Positions 1 through 4,925 of a DNA stretch of 5,213 nt are shown piece after piece. Positions within the stretch are counted from its first letter, which is position 1, and each line of letters opens with the position of its first letter. The notes under the pieces are model-generated. The model did no database searches. It was given only the letters and a program-made list of their open reading frames with translations, and had not been told where the DNA came from. A program made the translations under genes and the position numbers. The stretch is taken from the NCBI GenBank assembly GCA_934699305.1, contig CAKUWM010000221.1, positions 1 through 5,213 on the forward strand. The letters run 5' to 3'. The stretch comes from an uncultured Saprospiraceae bacterium (lineage in GTDB: Bacteria > Bacteroidota > Bacteroidia > Chitinophagales > Saprospiraceae).

Positions 1-129
1 AATTCTTAGGGTATAAAGCCCTCCCAGATCACCACTAATGTCAAAATGAAGCACTGTTTTTACGTTTTCAATCGCTTCTTTTGCCACTTTCGTATTTAAC
101 TGATTTAGAAAATCCTTAATTGATATCAT
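1..129 (-). CDS. SCP2 sterol/lipid-binding domain protein (N-terminal part, runs off the window)
   Basis: The reverse strand reads an open frame from ATG at 129-127 to the left edge, giving 43 residues beginning MISIKDFLNQLNTKV. An amphipathic N-terminal helix (about residues 3-24) is followed by a beta-rich stretch, VLHFDISGDLGGLYTLRI. This resembles the start of small SCP2 domains, where a helix leads into a 'F-x-l-x-G-x-x-G-x-y/w-t-l' strand pair. SCP2 domains are about 100 residues and bind fatty acids, acyl-CoAs or sterols in a hydrophobic tunnel, normally in the cytoplasm. Most of the domain is outside the window, so the family call rests on this short match. The start is preceded by GGAAAAAAAT, with no classical Shine-Dalgarno sequence. 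The gene is divergent from the enoyl-CoA hydratase gene, which fits a lipid or acyl-CoA context. Another small alpha/beta protein is possible. Confidence 0.55.
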   Translation of the reverse strand, partial: MISIKDFLNQLNTKVAKEAIENVKTVLHFDISGDLGGLYTLRI

Positions 130-138
130 ATTTTTTTC

Positions 139-146
139 CAAAGTTA
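139..146 (-). promoter_or_regulatory. Possible -7 element (TAACTTTG) for the SCP2-like gene
   Basis: Read on the minus strand, this is an exact match to TAnnTTTG, the -7 consensus of the Bacteroidota primary sigma factor. It ends only 9 nt before the ATG, so a transcript from it would be almost leaderless. I see no TTTG -33 element at the usual distance (about 17-23 nt upstream). The motif is common by chance in AT-rich DNA, so this is a weak candidate. Confidence 0.2.
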
Positions 147-181
147 ACAAAATATACATTTTTTTGTTTCGAAAATCTAAA

Positions 182-229
182 CCCAAATTCACATTAAACG
201 CAAAGTATTGTCTTTAAGTGGAATTCGGG
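182..229. repeat. 48-nt imperfect inverted repeat / hairpin between divergent genes
   Basis: The arms can be paired nearly end to end. CCC (182-184) pairs with GGG (227-229). AATT (186-189) pairs with AATT (222-225). CAC (190-192) pairs with GTG (218-220), leaving G221 and A193 as single bulges. TTAAA (194-198) pairs with TTTAA (213-217). G200 can wobble with T211, and CAA (201-203) pairs with TTG (208-210) around an AGTA loop. This gives about 18 Watson-Crick pairs plus one G-U, with mismatches at 185/226 and 199/212. It lies upstream of both flanking genes, so it is not a terminator for either, and there is no T-tract. It could be an operator dyad, a 5'-leader structure of the minus-strand transcript, or a small repeat remnant. 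Confidence 0.55.
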
Positions 230-273
230 ATTAGTATGAAGATAAATTCTAAATAAAAAATAAAAATTTCTTA

Positions 274-291
274 CAAAGAATCCCAAAGAAT
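274..291. repeat. Tandem direct repeat CAAAGAAT x2
   Basis: CAAAGAAT occurs at 274-281 and again at 284-291, so the copies start 10 bp apart, about one helical turn. On the minus strand each copy reads ATTCTTTG, which contains the TTTG core of Bacteroidota promoter elements. The repeat could therefore be a protein-binding pair or part of a minus-strand promoter. It is short and could be chance. Confidence 0.3.
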
Positions 292-313
292 AGCATATTA
301 GACAATTAAAACC

Positions 314-321
314 TAATTTTG
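314..321 (+). promoter_or_regulatory. Candidate -7 element (TAATTTTG) for the enoyl-CoA hydratase gene
   Basis: TAATTTTG matches TAnnTTTG exactly and ends 29 nt before the ATG at 351, which would give a leader of roughly 20-25 nt. I do not find a good TTTG -33 element 17-23 nt upstream. The last bases overlap an 8-bp palindrome, TTGCGCAA (319-326), which could be a binding site or coincidence. This is the best-placed plus-strand promoter candidate in the divergent region, but unsupported beyond the motif and its position. Confidence 0.35.
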
Positions 322-350
322 CGCAATTTTTTAAATATAAAATATCTCTT

Positions 351-1133
351 ATGCAATTTGAAACATTGTTGATAGAAGAAGTTGAATCCATAATCATTGT
401 TACAATAAATAGACCTGAATCTTTGAACGCATTGAATAAAGCAGTATTTGATGATTTGGAAAGTTTTTTTTCAAAATATTTACCGTCCAAACCTGACATC
501 AGAGGCGTTGTCATAACAGGTGCAGGCGAAAAAGCCTTTGTAGCGGGAGCTGACATCAAGGAATTTGCCAATTTTAGCTCTGAAGAAGGAACAGCATTGT
601 CCAGAAGAGGCCAAAAGATTTTCTTGTCGATTGAACAGTGTCCGGTACCGGTTATCGCTGCAGTCAACGGATTTGCATTGGGCGGTGGCTGCGAATTAGC
701 AATGGCTTGTCACATGAGAATTGCCGGCATGAAAGCTAAATTTGGTCAACCGGAAGTTAACTTAGGCTTGACTCCGGGTTATGCAGGAACACAGAGACTG
801 ATCCAACTGGTTGGTAAAACAATAGGCATGGAATTGTTGTTGACAACGAGAATGGTCAATGCTGAAGAAGCATTGCGTATTGGTCTCGTCAATCAAGTTG
901 TAGAACAAGGTCAGGAAAAGGAAGCATCATTAACAATTCTAAAGACCATAGCAGAAAAAGCACCAATTGCCGTCGCAAAAACAATACAATGCATCAATGC
1001 CTATTATGATAAAGATATAGATGGTTTTGATGAAGAAGCAATACAGTTTGGGTTATGTATGGAAACGGATGATTTCAAAGAAGGCACAACAGCATTTATA
1101 GAAAAAAGAAAACCTACATTTAAAAATAAATAA
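351..1133 (+). CDS. Enoyl-CoA hydratase/isomerase (crotonase) family protein
   Basis: This 260-residue cytoplasmic protein has the usual length of a single-domain crotonase. By family it hydrates trans-2-enoyl-CoA to 3-hydroxyacyl-CoA, as in beta-oxidation or crotonyl-CoA metabolism. Visible motifs in order are NRPESLNALN (20-29), AGADIKEF (65-72), NGFALGGGCELAMAC (106-120) and FGQPEVNLGLTPGYAGTQRL (131-150). By alignment with rat mitochondrial enoyl-CoA hydratase, the oxyanion-hole backbone positions are Ala67 and Gly112, and the two catalytic glutamates are Glu115 and Glu135. Both are present, which favours true hydratase activity over a degenerate homologue. The C-terminal trimerisation helices appear complete (GTTAFIEKRKPTF near 245-257). 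The ATG is the natural start because beta-strand 1 begins within a few residues. No Shine-Dalgarno sequence is seen, as is normal for the phylum. It is the first gene of the plus-strand run, 3 bp from the reductase gene. The substrate chain length cannot be told from sequence. Confidence 0.93.
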   Translation: MQFETLLIEEVESIIIVTINRPESLNALNKAVFDDLESFFSKYLPSKPDIRGVVITGAGEKAFVAGADIKEFANFSSEEGTALSRRGQKIFLSIEQCPVPVIAAVNGFALGGGCELAMACHMRIAGMKAKFGQPEVNLGLTPGYAGTQRLIQLVGKTIGMELLLTTRMVNAEEALRIGLVNQVVEQGQEKEASLTILKTIAEKAPIAVAKTIQCINAYYDKDIDGFDEEAIQFGLCMETDDFKEGTTAFIEKRKPTFKNK

Positions 1134-1136
1134 ACA

Positions 1137-2147
1137 GTGATTGAAACGGATATTGCGATCATAGGAGCCGGGCCTACCGGTCTCTTTGCGGTTTTTGAAG
1201 CCGGATTATTGAAACTACGATGTCATTTAATTGATTCTCTTCCACAACCGGGCGGACAATTAACAGAAATATATCCCAAAAAACCTATTTACGATATACC
1301 CGGATATCCTTCTGTATTGGCAGGGGAATTAATTGACAATCTCATGAAGCAGATTGAACCCTTCAAGCCTGGATTTACATTGGGAGAAAGGGTTGAATCC
1401 CTGGAAAAATCAAACGAGGGGAAATGGCTTCTTACTACCTCTCGAAATACAACTATTAAAGCGTCCGTTGTTGTAATTGCTGCAGGTCTAGGCTCATTTG
1501 AACCCCGAAAACCTGCCATCCCTGAATTGGTAAACTATGAATACAAAGGTGTAGATTATATCATCAAAGATCCCACTATTTATCAATCTAAAAAATTAGT
1601 CATCGCCGGAGGTGGAGATTCTGCCTTAGATTGGACGATTTATCTTTCAGATATAGCCGAACATATCACATTAGTACACCGTAGAAAAGAGTTTAGAGGT
1701 GCCCCCGACAGTGTTGACAAAGTACTTTCATTAGCTCATGATGGAAAAATTGATTTGATAACTGAAGCAGAAGTTACATCTCTGAAAGGCGATACAGTAT
1801 TACAATCACTTAATATCAAACATGACACGAAGGGAGATATAACCGTTGAAGCAGATTACTTTATCCCTCTTTTCGGATTATCTCCCAAGCTTGGCCCTAT
1901 TGCTGAATGGGGACTCAATTTGGATAAAAATGATATTCATGTCAATACATTCGATTATCAGACCAACATTCCGGGTATATATGCTATAGGAGACATCAAT
2001 ACATATCCGGGTAAGCTAAAATTAATCTTGTGCGGTTTTCATGAAGCTACCTTAATGTGCCAATCCGCCTTCCATCATGTTTATCCGGACAAAAAACTTT
2101 CATTCAAATACACAACTGTAATGGGGAAAGATGCCCTTACATTATAA
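1137..2147 (+). CDS. Thioredoxin-reductase-like ferredoxin/flavodoxin-NADP+ reductase
   Basis: This 336-residue flavoprotein matches the TrxR-like ferredoxin-NADP+ reductases (Bacillus YumC / Chlorobium type), which move electrons between NADPH and ferredoxin or flavodoxin. An N-terminal FAD-binding GAGPTG (10-15) is followed by PGGQLTEIYPKKPIYDIPGYP (38-58). The NADPH domain carries GGGDSALDW (158-166) and HRRKEFRG (181-188), the arginines expected to contact the 2'-phosphate. The second FAD motif is GIYAIGDINTYPGKLKLI (280-297). The CxxC redox pair of true thioredoxin reductases is absent from the NADPH domain, which excludes that function. The C-terminal extension after 315 is typical of this FNR class. 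The start is GTG at 1137: the first FAD motif begins at residue 10, and an in-frame TAA lies only 3 bp upstream, so no earlier start is possible. It follows the hydratase gene by 3 bp in the same frame and precedes the DUF4293 gene by 9 bp, so translational coupling is likely. Confidence 0.92.
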   Translation: MIETDIAIIGAGPTGLFAVFEAGLLKLRCHLIDSLPQPGGQLTEIYPKKPIYDIPGYPSVLAGELIDNLMKQIEPFKPGFTLGERVESLEKSNEGKWLLTTSRNTTIKASVVVIAAGLGSFEPRKPAIPELVNYEYKGVDYIIKDPTIYQSKKLVIAGGGDSALDWTIYLSDIAEHITLVHRRKEFRGAPDSVDKVLSLAHDGKIDLITEAEVTSLKGDTVLQSLNIKHDTKGDITVEADYFIPLFGLSPKLGPIAEWGLNLDKNDIHVNTFDYQTNIPGIYAIGDINTYPGKLKLILCGFHEATLMCQSAFHHVYPDKKLSFKYTTVMGKDALTL

Positions 2148-2156
2148 ATAAAGAAT

Positions 2157-2612
2157 ATGATACAAAGAATTCAAAGTGTTTTCCTTTTGTTAGCAGCTAC
2201 TTGCTTGTCATTTTTATTCCTTCCGAGTTTTGATTATGCCTCTTCATCTGATGCACAAATTGTGACTACACCTTTGTTCAAGGATAGTGTTTTCAATACT
2301 TTTGACAATATTTCTTTGATGATTATGACGGGAATAACATCCCTTTTGATTTTTATTAACATATTTTTGTTCAAAAATCGAACTTTACAATTGTTATTAG
2401 TTAAAATATTAATATTTTTAGTTTTTGCTTTGATTATCATTGTTGGGATTATTTTTTATTTCAATTTTAATAATCAATTGGAAGGAATAGCACGAATTCA
2501 AGTGAGAGTGGGAACTTTTATCCCCTTTATAGTTATTGTTTTACTATATTTCACAAGCAATTACATAAAGAAAGATATATCTATTGTAAAATCGATGGAT
2601 CGGTTACGTTAA
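2157..2612 (+). CDS. DUF4293 family four-helix membrane protein, function unknown
   Basis: This 151-residue protein has the DUF4293 hallmarks: an N-terminus MIQRIQSVFLLLAA and a charged C-terminal tail ending KSMDRLR. Four hydrophobic segments are visible at about 7-23, 52-72, 78-102 and 117-134. The loop between the first two (24-51) is polar and probably outside the membrane; the basic ends (Arg4 and the KKD..KSMDRLR tail) suggest both termini face the cytoplasm. DUF4293 is, as far as I know, restricted to Bacteroidota and has no assigned function. The ATG lies 9 bp after the reductase stop in the same reading frame, and the rel gene follows 44 bp downstream, so it sits inside the operon. 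It has no cysteine pair, haem or metal motif that would suggest an enzymatic role. It could be a small inner-membrane accessory protein, but I do not assign a role. Confidence 0.85.
   Translation: MIQRIQSVFLLLAATCLSFLFLPSFDYASSSDAQIVTTPLFKDSVFNTFDNISLMIMTGITSLLIFINIFLFKNRTLQLLLVKILIFLVFALIIIVGIIFYFNFNNQLEGIARIQVRVGTFIPFIVIVLLYFTSNYIKKDISIVKSMDRLR
2273..2304 (+). promoter_or_regulatory. Candidate internal promoter inside the DUF4293 gene
   Basis: TTTG (2273-2276), a 20-nt spacer and TACTTTTG (2297-2304) match both Bacteroidota promoter elements at an accepted distance (TTTG near -33, TAnnTTTG at -7). It lies about 350 bp upstream of the rel start and could give rel-fur transcription independent of the upstream metabolic genes. 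It is the only place in the stretches I scanned where both elements occur at proper spacing. The match lies in coding sequence and may be chance. Confidence 0.3.
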
Positions 2613-2656
2613 GCTATTGTTTCAACACCGGTCTTAATGAAAAAATAACCGGAAAA

Positions 2657-4879
2657 ATGGGAACGACGCCTGAACCGAATGATCCAGAAGAAGTGTTGCT
2701 GATACAACGCTCTTATAGGAATTTACTAAAAAGCATCAAAAGCAACCTTACTAAGGATGATAAGGAGATGATCCGTCAAGCTTATGAGATTGCTGTCCAG
2801 GCTCATTCTAAGCAAAGGAGAAAGTCTGGTGAGCCCTATATCCTGCACCCAATTGAAGTCGCCCGTATATGTACTGAGGAAATAGGATTAGGACCTACTG
2901 CCGTCGTAGCTGCTCTTCTTCATGATGTAGTTGAAGATACGGATGTATCATTGGATGACATCAAAAAACAATTTGGTGACAAAATATGCCGGTTAGTCGA
3001 TGGTCTTACTAAGTTAGATAGCTCTTATAACGCTGAAAATCCCCAAGCTGAAAATTTCAAGAAGGTACTCAGCACCTTGAATTCAGATGTCAGGGTAGTT
3101 CTCATAAAAATGGCTGACCGCTTACACAATATGCGGACTCTTGGTTCAATGAAACGGGAAAAGCAATTAAAAATTGCCTCCGAAACCAGCTATATTTATG
3201 CTCCCCTAGCCCATCGTTTAGGTCTTTACAAGCTAAAGACAGAATTCATGGATCTTTGTCTCAAAATCCTAGAACCATCGTTTTATCAGGAAATAGCTAG
3301 AAAGCTTCAGGAAACCAAGCGAAGCCGTAATCATTATATCAATGAATTTATCAAGGGGATGAATGATCAACTTGATGAACTCAATATTCCCTATAAAATC
3401 ATTGGACGCCCCAAGTCCATTTCCTCCATTGCCGACAAACTTAAAACCAAAGGTGTACCTTTTGAGGAAATATATGACCTCTTTGCTGTCCGAATCATAA
3501 TAGATGTAGAACCCAAGAAAGAAAAAAGCGCCTGTTGGCAGATATATTCGGTCATTACAGATGTATATACACCCGTTCCGGAACGATTGAAAGACTGGGT
3601 TACTATGCCGAAATCTAATGGGTACGAATCCCTTCATACGACAGTAATTGGGCCAGGAGGGAGATTTGTTGAAGTACAAATCAGATCCGAAAGGATGGAT
3701 GAGATAGCTGAAAAAGGATTTGCTGCTCACTGGAAGTATAAAGGTGTCAAACAAAGTACACAAAATGTTTTCGATACTTGGTTAGATTCCGTAAGAACGT
3801 TACTGGAAGACCAAGATAAAGATGCCCTTGAATTCATTTCAGAATTTAAGACCAGCCTATATGGCGAAGGAATATATGTATATACACCTAAAGGCGACAT
3901 GGTAACACTTCCTAAAGGTGCAACAGCATTGGACTTTGCCTTTAATATTCACTCGGATGTGGGCTACCATACTATTAGTATAAAAATTAATAATAAATTG
4001 GTCCCCATGAGTTATGTCCTGGAAAATGGGGATCAAATACAAGTTAACACAAATAAAAATCAAAAACCGAATGAAAACTGGCTAAAAATGGTGATTACCA
4101 GCAAAGCCAGAAATAAAATAAAACAAGCTCTCAAGGAAGCCAATAAAATACAGGCAGACTATGGCAAAGAAGAGTTATTTAGAAAACTTAATAACTCAAA
4201 ACTCGACTTTGAAGAAAATATTGACTTTTTAGTTAAGCATTTTGGATTCAAAAATCGATTTGAACTTTTCCTTGCTATTTCTTTGGACCAAGTTAAAGTC
4301 GATCTCAAGAAATTCAAAATTGATGGTGGCAAACTTAGTGAATTCAAGGAAGTACAAAAAGTTAAGACGGAGGAAGTAAGTAACGAATTGGGCAATACAT
4401 ACTATGCTATTGACCCAACCAAGAACAAATCGCTTCTATTAATCAATGGTGAAAGTGCCGATAAATTCAGTTTTCAGTTTGCTTCATGTTGTCATCCCCT
4501 GCCGGGTGATGATATTTTCGCTTTTGTCACAACAGCCAATACTCTAAAGATTCACAGAACTTCCTGCCCCAACAGCGAGCACTTACTTGCTTCTTATGGA
4601 TATCGTGTATTGAAAGCAGACTGGACAAATATCGCAACATCTGCTTTTGTTGAAGAATTAATCATCACCGGTTCGGATAATGGTCCGGGCATCATTCAGT
4701 CAATCACGGAAAATATCAATAAGTTTGGTCTCAATATTAAATCTTTCAAAATAGACGGCAATGAAGGTATTTTTGAAGGAACCGTTAAATTAGAAATGCA
4801 AAATCTGGATCAAATGAATGCATTAATTCGAACTTTGAAAAACCTTCCTTACGTTTCTAATGTTAGAAGAGGTAATTAG
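2657..4879 (+). CDS. Bifunctional (p)ppGpp synthetase/hydrolase (long RelA/SpoT homologue, Rel type)
   Basis: This 740-residue long RSH enzyme makes (p)ppGpp from ATP and GTP/GDP during starvation and hydrolyses it, controlling the stringent response at the ribosome. The HD hydrolase domain (about 35-200) keeps the metal and catalytic residues: His64, His89-Asp90, Glu93-Asp94 and Asp154 in MADRLHN. The synthetase domain (about 245-365) has GRPKSISSI (250-258), YDLFAVRII (273-281) with Asp274, NGYESLHTTV (321-330) with the guanine-stacking Tyr323, and Glu339 in VEVQIRSERM. The motif RLKD (310-313) is the RxKD form seen in bifunctional enzymes, not the acidic ExDD form of synthetase-only RelA. 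A TGS domain (about 405-465), a helical region, a CC/zinc-finger domain (SCCHPLPGDD 610-619, His633, Cys637) and a C-terminal ACT domain (664-738, DNGPGIIQSI) follow in standard order. The ATG at 2657 is chosen because the next in-frame Met (38) would cut into the HD domain. The 44-bp leader shows no Shine-Dalgarno sequence. No truncation or frameshift is visible. Confidence 0.96.
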   Translation: MGTTPEPNDPEEVLLIQRSYRNLLKSIKSNLTKDDKEMIRQAYEIAVQAHSKQRRKSGEPYILHPIEVARICTEEIGLGPTAVVAALLHDVVEDTDVSLDDIKKQFGDKICRLVDGLTKLDSSYNAENPQAENFKKVLSTLNSDVRVVLIKMADRLHNMRTLGSMKREKQLKIASETSYIYAPLAHRLGLYKLKTEFMDLCLKILEPSFYQEIARKLQETKRSRNHYINEFIKGMNDQLDELNIPYKIIGRPKSISSIADKLKTKGVPFEEIYDLFAVRIIIDVEPKKEKSACWQIYSVITDVYTPVPERLKDWVTMPKSNGYESLHTTVIGPGGRFVEVQIRSERMDEIAEKGFAAHWKYKGVKQSTQNVFDTWLDSVRTLLEDQDKDALEFISEFKTSLYGEGIYVYTPKGDMVTLPKGATALDFAFNIHSDVGYHTISIKINNKLVPMSYVLENGDQIQVNTNKNQKPNENWLKMVITSKARNKIKQALKEANKIQADYGKEELFRKLNNSKLDFEENIDFLVKHFGFKNRFELFLAISLDQVKVDLKKFKIDGGKLSEFKEVQKVKTEEVSNELGNTYYAIDPTKNKSLLLINGESADKFSFQFASCCHPLPGDDIFAFVTTANTLKIHRTSCPNSEHLLASYGYRVLKADWTNIATSAFVEELIITGSDNGPGIIQSITENINKFGLNIKSFKIDGNEGIFEGTVKLEMQNLDQMNALIRTLKNLPYVSNVRRGN

Positions 4880-4888
4880 TCTAATTAC
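4872..4888. promoter_or_regulatory. Perfect 17-bp palindrome (8-1-8), candidate operator of the Fur-family gene
   Basis: GTAATTAG-T-CTAATTAC is a perfect inverted repeat centred on T4880. It spans the last codons and TAG stop of the rel gene and ends 37 nt before the downstream ATG. Fur-family operators (Fur, PerR, Zur boxes) are 7-1-7 inverted repeats, and this site has the same odd-centre symmetry next to a Fur-family gene. The half-site sequence is not a classical box (about 4 of 7 positions agree with the PerR half-site). A near-match to the -7 element, TACCTTTA (4900-4907), lies just downstream, so a protein bound at the palindrome would cover the -33 region. Autoregulation is inference. 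Confidence 0.4.
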
Positions 4889-4897
4889 AGATAATTA
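4873..4897. repeat. Three phased TAATTA hexamers
   Basis: TAATTA occurs at 4873-4878, 4882-4887 and 4892-4897, with start-to-start distances of 9 and 10 bp, close to one helical turn. The first two lie in the arms of the 17-bp palindrome; the third lies within its own palindrome ATAATTAT (4891-4898). The array could extend an operator or introduce curvature upstream of the Fur-family gene. The low-complexity AT composition makes chance a real alternative. Confidence 0.35.
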
Positions 4898-4925
4898 TAT
4901 ACCTTTATACTAAAATAAAAGACAA

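Larger units (their letters stand above)
130..350. other. Divergent intergenic control region
   Basis: These 221 bases separate the two divergent start codons and are very AT-rich. I see no convincing coding frame here on either strand. The stretch holds a 48-nt imperfect hairpin (182-229), a tandem CAAAGAAT repeat (274-291), a Bacteroidota-type -7 element for the plus-strand gene (314-321) and a similar motif for the minus-strand gene (139-146). It also has A/T-only inverted repeats such as AACAAAA/TTTTGTT (146-152 and 162-168), which are little better than chance in this composition. It most likely contains the promoters and any operators for both flanking genes. Confidence 0.7.

Noticed and set aside
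146..168. AACAAAA/TTTTGTT inverted repeat (7-bp arms, 9-nt loop)
   Set aside because: Arms are almost pure A/T in a very A/T-rich stretch with homopolymer runs, so it is weak evidence of structure on its own.
194..667. Minus-strand open frame of 157 codons over the start of the hydratase gene
   Set aside because: It is antisense to a well-supported crotonase gene and continues into the AT-rich intergenic region. Its translation has no recognisable domain, so it is a shadow frame.
1137..2147. Annotation as thioredoxin reductase
   Set aside because: The NADPH domain has no CxxC pair, while the C-terminal extension and motif set match the TrxR-like ferredoxin-NADP+ reductases.
2628..2652. CCGGT...ACCGG inverted repeat between DUF4293 and rel, considered as a terminator
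   Set aside because: The stem is only 5 bp with a 15-nt loop and no following T-tract. It does not support a terminator and is within chance expectation.
3269..3763. Minus-strand open frame of 164 codons within rel
   Set aside because: It is antisense to the conserved synthetase domain, has no plausible family features and no independent promoter or ribosome-binding signal.
2657..4879. Annotation as synthetase-only RelA
   Set aside because: All HD hydrolase residues are present and the synthetase carries an RxKD motif (RLKD), both pointing to a bifunctional enzyme.
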